NCBI RefSeq assembly: GCF_001644565.1
Contig: NZ_CP011387.1
Coordinates: forward strand, 1,968,501 to 2,032,500
DNA length: 64,000 nucleotides
DNA from: Deinococcus puniceus
GTDB lineage: Bacteria > Deinococcota > Deinococci > Deinococcales > Deinococcaceae
Reading direction: 5' to 3'
Position 1 is the first letter of the stretch. Each line of letters opens with the position of its first letter. Position numbers and translations under genes: made by a program. Shown one piece after another: positions 45,400 to 54,526 of this stretch. The notes beneath the pieces are model-generated. The model saw only the letters and a program-made list of their open reading frames with translations. It did not search any database and was not told where the DNA came from.

Positions 45400-47178
45400 T
45401 TACTTGATGAAAGAGAGCGCCCACATACGGCTGCCGTAGAAGGCATCCATCATGTTACGGGCGAATTCGCCGCCCAGACGCTCGTTGTAGGCCACGTGGT
45501 AGTTGCCGCCCACGAGGTAGATCACGGGCTGCAACTCGCCTTCCACCTTCATCAGCTGCCCACCGATGGCGCGGCGCTTGGCGTCATCAAGTTCGGCGTC
45601 ACCTTGGTAGTACAGCTTGGTCATCAGGCTTTCCTGAGGGGTCAAGCAAGCGCCGTTGGTGGGGTTGTTGTAGCTGTGCAGGTTGCCGCCGCAAGGCGTG
45701 ACGTTGGTGCCAAAAGACCATACGTTGCCACCCCCACTGAGACCCAGCAAGATGGCGTCGAACGGACGGTTTTCGCCCTTGGAGGTCAGTTGGTTCACGA
45801 GGTTGTTGAAGTCGATGGGCGTGAAGTTGACCTTCACACCGACCTTCTTGGCTTCGTCGGCAAAGATGCGGCCCAGTTGCTCACGAACAGTGTTGCCCGC
45901 GTTGGTGCTGAGGTTGAACTCCAGTACTTTCCCGGCCTTGTCGACAAGGTAGCCCTGCGCGTTCTTCTTGGTGTAGCCGATCTGAGCAAGCAATTTGCTG
46001 GCTTCAGCAAGGTTGTAGGGATACCTCGGCGCGCCCGCAGCCGTACCAGCGGCGATCTGCTGACGGAACACGGGATACACGCTGGAGTAGGTTTCGACGC
46101 CCAGACCGCCCAAAGCAAGGTCAACCATCGCCTTACGGTTGGCGATATGGCTCATGGCGCGGCGGAAACGCACGTCCCGGAACAGTTTTTGCTGAGCAGG
46201 TTCGGCAGACTTGTTCCAGTTGAAGGTGATCCAAGAGCTTTGTGCCTGTGGGCTGACGTTGGGCAGCAATGTGGCCTTCAGGGTGCCCCCATCAATGGCC
46301 CGCTTGGTCTGGGCCAAATCGTCGGCGTTCCGCATCGGAGCCTGATCAATCTGGCCCGCAAGGAAGGCAGCCAACGTCGCGTTGGCGTCGTTCGTTACGC
46401 GGTAGGAGAGCTTGTCGAGGTAAGGCAGCGCGTTGCCCCGGCTGTCTTTGTTCCACTCACCCCAGTAGGGATTCTTAGTGAACACGCTGCGCTCTCCGGC
46501 GCGGTAGCTTTCCAGCACCCACATGCCCGGCGATACGATCTGGCTGGCAGGCGTACCCAGTGTCCAGAGCTTCTTGATCGCGTCTGCGCCGCCCTCACGG
46601 TATGCCTTCCCGAACACATGGTCAGGCCAAGGCGCAAAGCTCATGCGGCCATATGCCGTCGAGCTGACTTGAGGAAAATCAAACTGGAGCGTCAGGTTAT
46701 CGATTTTCTTGATGGTGATGGGCTTCTTGTTAAGGAAGAAGTTGTCGAAAGAGTTGCTGCCTACCTTGTCGTCGGTGTGAATCTTCCAAGTAGTAATCCA
46801 GTCGTCGGCAGTGATGGCTTGTCCGTCGCTGAACTTCATGCCCGGACGGATTTTCACGACAAAGCGCTTGCCGTTGTTGCTGACCACTGGTTTGGCATCG
46901 GCCATGTAGGGCAGGAACTCATCATTGCGGGGGTCTTGGAGAAAGAGGCTAGCAGAACCGAACTCGCCGTTCTCCACCATCGTGCCGGGAATGCTGTCGG
47001 CTTCTGCCGAGGTAAAGGGGTTGATGGTCTTGAAGTCCGACAAGACGCTGAGACGCAGTTCGCCGCCGCGCTTGTTGGCGGTGTTCTGCTCGGCAGTCCA
47101 CGCCGCCGGGTACACGAAGGGGGCCGCCGAAGCGGAGGTAGCTGTCAGGGCAAGAGCGATAAACAGAGCTTTTTTCAT
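45400..47178 (-). CDS. oppA: oligopeptide ABC transporter substrate-binding protein
   Basis: 592 residues, family 5 solute-binding protein. The signal peptide MKKALFIALALTATSASA has no lipobox Cys, unlike the orphan binding protein at 4463. Family blocks: SDFKTINPFTSAEADS, KIRPGMKFSDGQAITADDW, and the C-terminal LGGEFARNMMDAFYGSRMW. GGAGG stands six bases before ATG 47178. First gene of the opp operon, with a clear promoter about 95 bases upstream. Confidence 0.96.
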   Translation of the reverse strand: MKKALFIALALTATSASAAPFVYPAAWTAEQNTANKRGGELRLSVLSDFKTINPFTSAEADSIPGTMVENGEFGSASLFLQDPRNDEFLPYMADAKPVVSNNGKRFVVKIRPGMKFSDGQAITADDWITTWKIHTDDKVGSNSFDNFFLNKKPITIKKIDNLTLQFDFPQVSSTAYGRMSFAPWPDHVFGKAYREGGADAIKKLWTLGTPASQIVSPGMWVLESYRAGERSVFTKNPYWGEWNKDSRGNALPYLDKLSYRVTNDANATLAAFLAGQIDQAPMRNADDLAQTKRAIDGGTLKATLLPNVSPQAQSSWITFNWNKSAEPAQQKLFRDVRFRRAMSHIANRKAMVDLALGGLGVETYSSVYPVFRQQIAAGTAAGAPRYPYNLAEASKLLAQIGYTKKNAQGYLVDKAGKVLEFNLSTNAGNTVREQLGRIFADEAKKVGVKVNFTPIDFNNLVNQLTSKGENRPFDAILLGLSGGGNVWSFGTNVTPCGGNLHSYNNPTNGACLTPQESLMTKLYYQGDAELDDAKRRAIGGQLMKVEGELQPVIYLVGGNYHVAYNERLGGEFARNMMDAFYGSRMWALSFIK

Positions 47179-47271
47179 GGTGTGCCTCCGAAAATTCTGG
47201 AAACGCGAAGCAGGCCTTTGGCGGTGGGCCAAGGGCGCATTTCTCGTTGAGCAATCTGTTCCAGCGCCGTC

Positions 47272-47300
47272 AATATATGAATAGGCTTAGGAGAGGTCAA
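47272..47300 (-). promoter_or_regulatory. promoter of the opp operon
   Basis: On the minus strand TTGACC (47300-47295), a 17-base spacer and TATATT (47277-47272). It is the best sigma-70-type match in the window. A leader of about 85 bases would precede oppA. Confidence 0.85.
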
Positions 47301-47461
47301 GCACTGAAGTTACGGATGACTGACATTCGGCGGTCTGCCCTGTGTCATGCCAAACAGTCGTTAGGTTGAACTGAGTATAAGTTTTCAAATGATTAGTCAT
47401 CTGCTCATAAGTCTCTAATTTTTGAGGACACGCATCTTAATACTCGCGGGGCAGCAAACAG
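47301..47461. other. AT-rich intergenic region upstream of opp
   Basis: About 160 bases, much richer in A and T than its surroundings (e.g. ATAAGTTTTCAAATGATTAG). It may help the opp promoter as an upstream element or hold a regulator site. No palindrome clear enough to name. Confidence 0.35.
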
Positions 47462-47495
47462 CGGCCCGCCGATTCCGTGACAGGAAGGCGGGCCG
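47462..47495 (-). terminator. terminator of secG
   Basis: CGGCCCGCC (47462-47470) pairs with GGCGGGCCG (47487-47495), and TTCC with GGAA inside. The minus strand continues CTGTTTGC. Confidence 0.7.
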
Positions 47496-47556
47496 ACAAA
47501 ACGTCTTGGCTGGGTCTTTTCGGTATTAAGCCGTTCTACTGCTGTTCAGCGGAGAT

Positions 47557-47781
47557 TCAGCGCGAAATGAAGCTGATCAGCAGGGCCAGTAGCATGAAAA
47601 AGCCGCCCAGAATGCTGGTAATCCGCACGAGGCCGCCCTCTACGCCGCGCCCACCGAGCAGCGAGCCACCCGTTGCCATGCTGGCCGAGAGTCCAGCCTG
47701 CTTGGGCACTTGCAACAGCACGAAAAAGACGAGGCCCACACAGACGAGGGCGAACAGAACGATGAATAGGGTCAGGATCAT
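47557..47781 (-). CDS. secG: protein translocase subunit SecG
   Basis: 74 residues, the normal length: two membrane helices (LTLFIVLFALVCVGLVFFVL; about 55-72) joined by the conserved loop QAGLSASMATGGSLLG. It assists SecYE in export. GAGGT lies before ATG 47781. TAAACT some 60 bases upstream may be its -10. Confidence 0.95.
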   Translation of the reverse strand: MILTLFIVLFALVCVGLVFFVLLQVPKQAGLSASMATGGSLLGGRGVEGGLVRITSILGGFFMLLALLISFISR

Positions 47782-47901
47782 GATTTACCTCGGAGGAGTC
47801 GGGGCGCACACCAATCTGCACCGCCGCTGTATGTCCACAGTTTACACCAGCCAGTCTGCGCCAATTCTGACCGAGCGCATCGCCCCCACTTCCTTGCGCG
47901 C

Positions 47902-48285
47902 TTATTTCGGCTGCGACAACTCGATAATGCAAATATCGGTGGTGTAGCGGTCTACGGTATCGAAGTGGATGATATGGGTGGTTTTGCCGTCCTTGCCCTG
48001 CTCGTTGGTGTAAAACCCCTGCCCCTTGTCCGACGTGTCGCCTATGGGCCTGAAGCCGTCCAGAGTAAACGAGTTGTCGATGGTGGGCTTGACCAGATAG
48101 AACGGCGTTCTGGTGATTCGGTACGGCAGGTAGGCTTGCCCACCGCCGCCGTACTTTTTGAGGGCAGTGCAGAGGGTGTGTTCACGGACTTCATAGGGCT
48201 TCAGGGCGTCTCGCCAAGGGGCAGCGGAGGCCGCAGACAGGCCCACACAGAGCGCCAGAATGGGAAGGAACAGGGACAGTTTCAA
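47902..48285 (-). CDS. small secreted hypothetical protein
   Basis: 127 residues with a signal peptide (KLSLFLPILALCVGLSAASA). The mature part has two Cys (HTLCTALKK, TDICIIEL), a Tyr/Gly-rich centre and a short acidic end. The start is TTG 48285, chosen because AAGGAG stands six bases upstream; the longer frame would run through the tRNA-Leu gene. No family recognised. Confidence 0.65.
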   Translation of the reverse strand: MKLSLFLPILALCVGLSAASAAPWRDALKPYEVREHTLCTALKKYGGGGQAYLPYRITRTPFYLVKPTIDNSFTLDGFRPIGDTSDKGQGFYTNEQGKDGKTTHIIHFDTVDRYTTDICIIELSQPK

Positions 48286-48326
48286 GATGATCTCCTTGGG
48301 AAAGGGCAGGTGACAAACAAGCAAAA

Positions 48327-48347
48327 GCCCCCACGCTAAGCAGGGGC
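48327..48347 (-). terminator. terminator of tRNA-Leu
   Basis: On the minus strand GCCCC/GGGGC around an 11-base loop, followed by TTTTGCTTG. It lies 15 bases after the tRNA. Confidence 0.7.
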
Positions 48348-48361
48348 GATTGCAAGACTCT

Positions 48362-48444
<83 letters not shown>

Positions 48445-48487
48445 CTACGCTGGGCCTGCAAATTGCACAGGGTTGGGCGCGGAGCGG

Positions 48488-48517
48488 ATACTAGCGCAAG
48501 GAAGGGCGACAGGTCAA
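48488..48517 (-). promoter_or_regulatory. promoter of tRNA-Leu
   Basis: Minus strand TTGACC (48517-48512), an 18-base spacer and TAGTAT (48493-48488), about 43 bases before the tRNA; the -35 box overlaps the end of purD. Confidence 0.75.
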
Positions 48518-49791
48518 ACGGGGGCGGAAGGCGGGGCAGCTTCCGGCACTATTTCCGGCACAGCACCGATGCGTGCGCCGATGTCGCGCCGCAGTTGTGC
48601 GCCTGCAAAACCCACCCGGTCAGCCAAGGCATAAGCACGGCCCAGCGCGGCGTTGAGGGTATTGGCCGTGGCGGTCACAGCCAACACGCGCCCGCCACTG
48701 CTCACCAATTGCTGTTCTTGCAGGGCGGTTCCGGCGTGGTAGATGATCTCCCCTGCCTCGGTGGGTGGAAGCGTGATCGGAATGTTCCGCTGTGGTTCGG
48801 CGGGATAACCGGGAGCGGCCAAGATGATGACGGCACTCGCTCCGGCCCGAAACTGCACGGAGTCCGGGTCGAGCTGCCCCTGTGCGGCGTCAAGCGCGTG
48901 CTGGCCCAAGTCGGAGTCCAGCAGGGGCAACACCGCTTCGGCCTCAGGATCGCCGAAGCGGGCGTTGAATTCCACCACTTTGGGGCCGCTGGGCGTCAGC
49001 ATCAGGCCCGCGTACAGCACGCCCGTGTAAGGCAGGCCTTCTTCGCGCATTCCGGCCAACGTGCGCTCGATGATGTCGGATTTGATGACAGCCAAGGCTT
49101 CGGCAGGCAAAGGGAACGGACAGATGACGCCCATGCCGCCGGTCATGGGGCCAACATCGCCTTCAAAAATAGTCTTGTGATCCTGACTCGGCGGCGTGAG
49201 GGCGTAGCGCACGCCGTCGGTGAGGGCCAGCACGGTCACTTCTTGCCCGGTCATGAAGTCTTCGATGACCGCACTCGCACCAGCTTGACTAAAAATATCG
49301 TGCAGCGCGGCCTCGGCCTCTAGGTGGGTGTGGGCAATCGTGACGCCCTTGCCCGCCCGCAGGCCCGCGTCTTTGATGACGGTGGGCAGGGGGCAGAGGG
49401 CCGCGTGCGCCAACGCTTCTGCCAGATTGTCGAAGGCCCGGTGCTGCGCGGTGGGAATGCCGTGACGGGTCATGAAGGCCTTGCTCCACGCCTTGTCGCC
49501 CTCCAGACGGCTGGCGGCGCGGGTGGGGCCGAAGGCAGGCACGCCGCGCGCCGTGCAGGCATCCACCACGCCCGCTGCGAGGGAGGCTTCCGGCCCCACG
49601 ATGACCACATCCACGCCCTCCTGCACGGCCAATTCCGCGAGGCTCTCGGCGTCTTGCGGGCCAGAGATGACGCGGGCCAGCGCCGCAATGCCGGGGTTGC
49701 CGGGGGTACACAGCACCTCGTGACCGCTGCGGGCGCAGGCATGCACAATGGCGTGTTCGCGCCCACCGCTGCCGATGACCAGCACGCGCAT
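48514..49791 (-). CDS. purD: phosphoribosylamine-glycine ligase
   Basis: 425 residues, full length, ATP-grasp family. It joins phosphoribosylamine and glycine in purine synthesis. Motifs: VLVIGSGGREHAI, VGPEASLAAGVVDAC, VIKDAGLRAGKGVTIA, the metal block PKVVEFNARFGDPEAEAVLP and LVSSGGRVLAVTA. The ATG overlaps the stop of the MBL-fold gene by one base (TGATG), so the two are coupled. Confidence 0.97.
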   Translation of the reverse strand: MRVLVIGSGGREHAIVHACARSGHEVLCTPGNPGIAALARVISGPQDAESLAELAVQEGVDVVIVGPEASLAAGVVDACTARGVPAFGPTRAASRLEGDKAWSKAFMTRHGIPTAQHRAFDNLAEALAHAALCPLPTVIKDAGLRAGKGVTIAHTHLEAEAALHDIFSQAGASAVIEDFMTGQEVTVLALTDGVRYALTPPSQDHKTIFEGDVGPMTGGMGVICPFPLPAEALAVIKSDIIERTLAGMREEGLPYTGVLYAGLMLTPSGPKVVEFNARFGDPEAEAVLPLLDSDLGQHALDAAQGQLDPDSVQFRAGASAVIILAAPGYPAEPQRNIPITLPPTEAGEIIYHAGTALQEQQLVSSGGRVLAVTATANTLNAALGRAYALADRVGFAGAQLRRDIGARIGAVPEIVPEAAPPSAPV

Positions 49792-50768
49792 CAGCGGGCC
49801 GCCTGCGTTGATTCTGCCGCTGTTGATTCCGCCTGTGCGGATTCTTGCCCGGATGCCGGGGCACGCGCCGCCTGCCGTTGCCAGTAACGCACCAACCCCT
49901 GCACACTCATCCACGGTGGGCAAGCGAACTCGTAGCGGGCGGGCAAATCGGGGCTTTCGCTGTGCAGTTCGGCCAGCAGCGCGGCGGTAAAGGCGTCCGA
50001 CAGGGCTTGTGGTTCCTGCCCGGCCAGCAAGCCCGCCTGAATGCGCTGTGCATCGGTGTGAAGATTAGCCAGCAGCGCGTCCCAGTGCGCCCCGGCTTGG
50101 GCATACGCTCCGAAATGGGCCAGATGCAGGGTGCGGGCGTCCACCTCGCGCAGCAGGGCAATGCTGGCCCGCCAAGCCTCCAAGTCGATGTCGGGCGGCG
50201 GCGTGGGGGCGCGGGGCGATTGGCGTTCGTCCAGCCGGATTCCGCCCACGTCGCCCACGAACAGATCATCTCCGACGTGGTAGGCGAGGTGATGCACCGC
50301 GTGGCCGGGGGTGTACAGCGGCAGCACGTCGGTTTGACCCAACCGCAACGTTTCGCCGCCCGCCAGCACGGTCAAGCGTTCGGCGGGCACAGGCAGGAAT
50401 TCGCCCCAGAGGCTTTCCATAGAATCGCCGTAAATTTGTGTGGCACTCGCCACCAAGCGTTCGGGCCGCGACAGGTGCGCCGCGCCGCGTGTCTGCACGT
50501 AGACCCGCGCCCCCGGCACCCGCGCCAGCAGCGTTCCCGCCGCCCCGGCATGATCCAGATGAATATGGGTGAGCAGCACATGGCGAACATCATCCAGACG
50601 TGCGCCCAGCGCCGCTAAACCCGCTGCCAGCGCGGGCAGAGTGGAGCTGGGGCCAGTGTCTACGAGGGCCAAACCGTCGCCAGTCTCGAAGACGGCAGAG
50701 GCCACCACGCCCGGCGTGCCTTGAAAGTGCAGATCGACAGTCTGCACCGTGCCTACGCTCAGGCCCAT
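49791..50768 (-). CDS. metallo-beta-lactamase-fold hydrolase
   Basis: 325 residues. The metal motif is LLTHIHLDHAG (H-x-H-x-D-H), with further ligands in YTPGHAVHHLAYH, FVGDVGG and HLAHFG. The C-terminal 100 residues are helical and end in an Ala/Gln/Ser-rich tail. The start ATG 50768 overlaps the stop of the small membrane protein by one base, and its stop overlaps purD. The context suggests a house-cleaning hydrolase, but the substrate is unknown. Confidence 0.9.
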   Translation of the reverse strand: MGLSVGTVQTVDLHFQGTPGVVASAVFETGDGLALVDTGPSSTLPALAAGLAALGARLDDVRHVLLTHIHLDHAGAAGTLLARVPGARVYVQTRGAAHLSRPERLVASATQIYGDSMESLWGEFLPVPAERLTVLAGGETLRLGQTDVLPLYTPGHAVHHLAYHVGDDLFVGDVGGIRLDERQSPRAPTPPPDIDLEAWRASIALLREVDARTLHLAHFGAYAQAGAHWDALLANLHTDAQRIQAGLLAGQEPQALSDAFTAALLAELHSESPDLPARYEFACPPWMSVQGLVRYWQRQAARAPASGQESAQAESTAAESTQAAR

Positions 50769-50941
50769 TACGCCAGACCCGCGATACGTGCGCCTGCCAG
50801 CACCGCCGCCGCCGCGTACTGCACGCCCGCGATAGCCCGGATGACCCGCACGTTGGCCGCCGCCTTCATGGGGCCGTAGGTCAGGGCCAGAATCAATGTT
50901 GCACTGAGAACGATAAATACCACCACCAACCAGAGAACCAT
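50768..50941 (-). CDS. small two-helix membrane protein
   Basis: 57 residues from ATG 50941: one strong membrane helix (VLWLVVVFIVLSATLILAL), a short basic loop (GPMKAAANVRVIR), and a second weaker helix. The first ATG of the frame (50953) lies inside the TATGCT -10 box, so the second ATG, seven bases after that box, is preferred. First gene of a three-gene operon with the MBL-fold protein and purD. Function unknown. Confidence 0.7.
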   Translation of the reverse strand: MVLWLVVVFIVLSATLILALTYGPMKAAANVRVIRAIAGVQYAAAAVLAGARIAGLA

Positions 50942-50948
50942 GCCCGGA

Positions 50949-50954
50949 AGCATA
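50949..50954 (-). promoter_or_regulatory. -10 box of a leaderless start (small membrane protein operon)
   Basis: TATGCT on the minus strand, seven bases before ATG 50941. Confidence 0.6.
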
Positions 50955-51291
50955 CCAACCCGGCGCGGGCGGGCAACGCAACGGGGCAGCGCAGAGGGGC
51001 AACTCAGGCTGACGCTGACTACAACTAAGTGCTGACTAGCTGATGTCAGACTTACTTGATTAAGACTTACCGTTACTTATTGTTCACTTCGGCGGTGACG
51101 GTCTTGAAAGAGTGGCTCTTTTATGCTGAAGCCCTACAACCTGTCTGCACCGTTTGTCTGCACTGTTCTGGAGACAGTTCCAGAAATCGACTGACCTTCC
51201 CAGCGTCGGCAGACTTTGCCTGTGCAGTTTGCCCCCGCAGATTTGGCCCCACAACCCAGACCCGTTCCCGCCCAAGCACCAAAAGGATCAA
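50955..51291. other. AT-richer intergenic region before the amino-acid-binding protein
   Basis: About 335 bases between divergent genes. It contains TTGATTAAGACTTACCG and CTTGAAAGAG with TTTTATGCT, both promoter-like but with spacing too short to call, and AAGGAT just before ATG 51292. No gene or repeat is seen. Confidence 0.4.
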
Positions 51292-52074
51292 ATGAAACCC
51301 ACTCTGTTCGCTGCCCGTACCCTCACCGCCACCCTGCTGACCCTGCTGCTGGCCGCTCCGCACGCCGAGGCCCGCACCCTCTCTCAAATCAAGGCTTCCG
51401 GCGTACTGCGCGTGGCGACGCCTGCCGATGTGCCGCCCTTTTCGCTGGTCAACGCGGGCAAACATTTCGGCTTTGAGGCAGAACTGCTCGAGGCGTTGGC
51501 CGCTGATCTGGGCGTCAAGGTGACTTACGAAATTGCGCGCATTGATCAACTGACCACGCTGTTGCAAGACGACAAAGTAGACGTAGCGATCAGTGCGCTG
51601 GGCATCACCAGCACCCGTGAAAACAAGGTGGACTTTACGGCCCCCACCGCCTGCCTCGGCGTCTCGGTGGTCTCGCTCGATCCCAATATCAACGTTCACA
51701 CCGACTTGAAAGACAAGAAGATCGGCGTGATCGCGGGTTCGATCATGACCTCGTATGTGCAGAAGCTGCCCTTCGACAAAAAAGTGAACGTGTACCCCAG
51801 CAACAACGATGTGGTCATGGCCGTGTTTTCCAAGGCCGTAGACGCGACGGTGGCCTACAGCGTGGCCGAAGGCATGGTCAAAACGCTGTATCCCAAGGCC
51901 AACATTCACTTCGGCCCCCCCTTGTGGAGCGTGCCGATTGGCATGATGGTGCGTGAGGACAACGACAGCACCCGCTTCGCCCTGAATCTGGGCCTGATCA
52001 AGATGCAGCGCAGCAGCGCTTATGCGGCGCTGAGTACCAAGTACTTTGGCAAGGATCTACGCTGTAAGAGCTGA
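51292..52074 (+). CDS. amino-acid ABC transporter substrate-binding protein
   Basis: 260 residues, family 3 solute-binding protein (GlnH/HisJ type). Signal peptide ending PHAEA. Family blocks: TLSQIKASGVLRVATPADVP, FGFEAELLEALAADLGVKV, and DVAISALGITSTRENKVDFT (the ligand-binding segment). No lipobox. Permease and ATPase genes are not adjacent, so it must work with a transporter encoded elsewhere. The specific amino acid cannot be told. AAGGAT sets ATG 51292. Confidence 0.93.
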   Translation: MKPTLFAARTLTATLLTLLLAAPHAEARTLSQIKASGVLRVATPADVPPFSLVNAGKHFGFEAELLEALAADLGVKVTYEIARIDQLTTLLQDDKVDVAISALGITSTRENKVDFTAPTACLGVSVVSLDPNINVHTDLKDKKIGVIAGSIMTSYVQKLPFDKKVNVYPSNNDVVMAVFSKAVDATVAYSVAEGMVKTLYPKANIHFGPPLWSVPIGMMVREDNDSTRFALNLGLIKMQRSSAYAALSTKYFGKDLRCKS

Positions 52075-52088
52075 GTGAGAATCAGGAC

Positions 52089-52120
52089 GGTCTACGGGCC
52101 TAGGGTTTGAGGAAGGTCAA
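52089..52120. repeat. family A degenerate repeat
   Basis: GGTCTACGGGCCTAGGGTTT followed by GAGGAAGGTCAAG; a short worn copy of the tandem end. Confidence 0.45.
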
Positions 52121-52160
52121 GAGCTACAGCACGCCGATTTCTTCCGGCCCACCAAAACAA

Positions 52161-52195
52161 ATCAGCGCCCCCGACACACTAGGGCGCTGATTTTT
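52161..52195. terminator. bidirectional terminator
   Basis: ATCAGCGCCC (52161-52170) pairs with GGGCGCTGAT (52182-52191), followed by a T run on the plus strand and TTGTTTTGG on the minus strand. It separates convergent genes. Confidence 0.85.
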
Positions 52196-52208
52196 ACTGT
52201 GCCGACCT

Positions 52209-52562
52209 CTACCGGTTGCTGCTGATGGCAATCAGGGTGTCCCAGTCGTCGGGCTGTTTGGGATCGTCCAGCGCGGCGCGGTTGCGGCCCACGAAGCCGC
52301 ATTTCTGGCACTCGTGCACGATGACCCAGCCTTTTTTGCCGCTCTGGTCTACGTTTATGGGGGCCATCAGGCCGTGGCAAGTGCTGGCGCGGTCTCCCGG
52401 CAAGATGTCCACGTGTTTGCTGTGCAGGCAGTGGGGGCAGTGGTTCCGCACGCTGCCGTTGCTGAGGGGCAACACTTCCTGCCCGCAGTGGCCGCACACG
52501 AACGGGTTATTGGTGCCCTGCACGGTAAAACGGCGCATGCCGGTCTCGCTGGGCTGGCTCAT
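52209..52562 (-). CDS. RNHCP domain protein
   Basis: 117 residues. The domain is named from its RNHCPHCL motif, present here, and carries several C-x-x-C pairs (CGHCG, CPHC, CQKCG) that should bind zinc. Function is unknown in the family. Its ATG overlaps the stop of the membrane protein gene upstream (ATGA). Confidence 0.9.
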   Translation of the reverse strand: MSQPSETGMRRFTVQGTNNPFVCGHCGQEVLPLSNGSVRNHCPHCLHSKHVDILPGDRASTCHGLMAPINVDQSGKKGWVIVHECQKCGFVGRNRAALDDPKQPDDWDTLIAISSNR

Positions 52563-53032
52563 CGGCGGCCTGCTTCCTTGGCGGCCTGATCCCTATTGGC
52601 CTGCCTGCCCGCCGACGTGCGCGACAGCCAGCGGGCATCGAGGAAGGCGCGAATGGCGGGCGTGGCCACCAAAGCCGTGCCCAGCAGCAAAAACGCGATC
52701 CCAGCAATGCTGATGACCCAGCCTTGCCAACTGACGCTGCCCGCCAGCATACCCACGATAAAAACCAGCAGCCCCGCCGCCATGCACAGGCTGAGCGTAA
52801 TGCGCCACGCCCACACGCTGCCGCGCCAGACCTGCCCCAGCAGCACCGCCGTTCCACAGGCGTACAGGATATTGCGGGCCAGATTCCCCGTTTGGCCTTG
52901 GATCAGTCCACCCAGAAACGGCGTGACGGTGAGCATGAAGATGCACAGCAGCACCGCCAGCGTCGGCACACGCCCGCGCTCGGCCAATGTGGGCAGGGAG
53001 GAAGATGGAGTGGGGCGGCGGGTCTGACTCAC
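52559..53032 (-). CDS. four-helix membrane protein of unknown function
   Basis: 157 residues: a Pro/Ser-rich N-terminus, four membrane segments (about 24-42, 52-68, 75-95, 102-122) and a basic C-terminal tail. GTG start at 53032. Cotranscribed and overlapping with the RNHCP gene. No family recognised. Confidence 0.7.
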   Translation of the reverse strand: MSQTRRPTPSSSLPTLAERGRVPTLAVLLCIFMLTVTPFLGGLIQGQTGNLARNILYACGTAVLLGQVWRGSVWAWRITLSLCMAAGLLVFIVGMLAGSVSWQGWVISIAGIAFLLLGTALVATPAIRAFLDARWLSRTSAGRQANRDQAAKEAGRR

Positions 53033-53142
53033 GGCTCTATTTCACCACAGGCGGCGCGGGACAACCGGGACAGGGGTTACGGGTGCGGCGACAGGCTAGG
53101 GCACAAGCTCTACGGCAGGACGTTTCTCCGCTAACTTAACGC

Positions 53143-53814
53143 ATGCCTGCACCCGCCCTTCAGCTTCTCAGCGTGAATATCGGCCAGCCCACCGCCCTCA
53201 CCATCGGCCCCGACAGCGCCGCCCCACGCACCGAAATCACGGGCATTCATAAGCAGGCCGCAGTGGGCCGGGTGCGTGTGGCACGGCTGGGACTGGAAGG
53301 CGATCATGTGATGGACACTAAACACCACGGCGGCCCCGGTCAGGCGGTCTACGTGTACACGCAGGAAGATTACGACCACTGGGCCGAAGAATTGGGCGAA
53401 TCCCTAGACCCCGGCACTTACGGCGAGAACCTGCTGATGGCCGGGCTGGAATCGGCAACAGTGCGCGTGGGCGAACGCTTTTGGGTGGGGAGCGCCGTGC
53501 TGGAGGCCACCGCCGCCCGGATTCCCTGCATGGTGCTGGCCGCCCGCATGAACGATCTGGGCTTCGTGAAACGCTTTGCGCGGGTGCGCCGCCCCGGTTT
53601 TTATGCCCGCGTGATTCAGGAAGGCGACGTGGGGCAGGGCGATCCCGTGCGCCGCGAGGCTGCCCCGGACGGCGCTCCCAGCATCGTGGATACCTTTGAT
53701 TTGTGGTTCAGCCAGTCGCGTGACCCGGATGAGATGCGGCGCTACCTGAATTACCCGCTGGCCGAGCGACTGCGGACGGATATCGAGGAGTGGCTGGGGG
53801 CGGTTCGGGCGTAA
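53143..53814 (+). CDS. MOSC domain protein, YiiM-like
   Basis: 223 residues. The MOSC core is seen in [32 protein letters not shown] and the conserved Cys in [12 protein letters not shown] domains handle sulfur or molybdenum-cofactor chemistry, for instance reduction of N-hydroxylated compounds in YiiM-type proteins. The long C-terminal helical part matches YiiM. TAACTT five bases before ATG 53143 may be the -10 box. Confidence 0.9.
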   Translation: MPAPALQLLSVNIGQPTALTIGPDSAAPRTEITGIHKQAAVGRVRVARLGLEGDHVMDTKHHGGPGQAVYVYTQEDYDHWAEELGESLDPGTYGENLLMAGLESATVRVGERFWVGSAVLEATAARIPCMVLAARMNDLGFVKRFARVRRPGFYARVIQEGDVGQGDPVRREAAPDGAPSIVDTFDLWFSQSRDPDEMRRYLNYPLAERLRTDIEEWLGAVRA

Positions 53815-53816
53815 CT

Positions 53817-53876
53817 GGTAACCCCCTCTAGCTTCTCAATGCCCCGCCTTGGAGGGGAGGACACTGACCACTCACC
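53817..53876. repeat. intergenic repeat related to families A and C
   Basis: AACCCCCTCTAGCTTCTCAA and GCCCCGCCTTGGAGGGGAGG (A-like core words), then ACTGACCACTCACC (C-like). It directly follows the MOSC stop codon. Confidence 0.45.
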
Positions 53877-53895
53877 TTCTGACTTAAGCCCTGAC

Positions 53896-54453
53896 TTAGG
53901 CCCGCAGTTTGTCGCCGTAATACTTGCGGAGCTTGGCGACTTTGGGCGCGATGACCGCCATGCAGTAGGGCTGCCGCGCATTGTTGGCGTAGTAGTCCTG
54001 ATGGTACGCCTCGGCTACATGGAACGTCGTCGCGGGTTCGATGCTCGTGACGATGGGGCGGTCAAACACAGCCTGCGCGGTCAGGTCTGCAATGACTTCA
54101 CGGGTGTCTTGCTCCTGCTGAGGCGTCAGGGGAAACACGGCGCTGCGGTACTGCGTGCCCGCGTCGCCGCCCTGACGGTTGAGCGTGGTGGGATCGTGCG
54201 TGGCAAAAAATAGCCCCAGCAAGTCACGGAAGCTGACCTGCGCCGGATCGAAAGTGACGCGAATGGCCTCGGCGTGCCCGGTGGTGCCGCTGCACACGCT
54301 GTCGTAATCGGGCCGGGGTGTGTGGCCGCCGATATAGCCGCTCTCTACTTTTTGCACGCCGCGCACATCTACCATCACGGCTTCGGTACACCAAAAGCAG
54401 CCGCCCGCAAGGATGGCTTGTTGCGTCGTGGCTGGTTGCGTCGGCTGAGTCAT
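53896..54453 (-). CDS. msrA: peptide methionine sulfoxide reductase MsrA
   Basis: 185 residues. The catalytic motif is GGCFWCTEA, with [24 protein letters not shown] and the C-terminal block YHQDYYANN. It reduces the S-epimer of methionine sulfoxide, a repair step after oxidative damage. ATG 54453 was chosen; the frame runs 16 codons further but lacks a start signal. A second Cys (in SVCSG) is present; the C-terminal resolving cysteines of E. coli MsrA are absent. Confidence 0.96.
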   Translation of the reverse strand: MTQPTQPATTQQAILAGGCFWCTEAVMVDVRGVQKVESGYIGGHTPRPDYDSVCSGTTGHAEAIRVTFDPAQVSFRDLLGLFFATHDPTTLNRQGGDAGTQYRSAVFPLTPQQEQDTREVIADLTAQAVFDRPIVTSIEPATTFHVAEAYHQDYYANNARQPYCMAVIAPKVAKLRKYYGDKLRA

Positions 54454-54526
54454 GCCCCCATTCTGCCGCGCACAGGCCAAGATGAAGGCGCGGGAAGGCA
54501 CGGTTGGGCTTGTGGCGCTTCAATGA

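Noticed and set aside
45321..45446. N-terminal extension of OppB by 42 codons
   Set aside because: It covers the intercistronic hairpin and the end of oppA; ATG 45320 has a good ribosome site and the normal OppB start.
47477..47947. 156-codon forward frame opposite secG
   Set aside because: Antisense of secG and its terminator; no ribosome site or recognisable domain.
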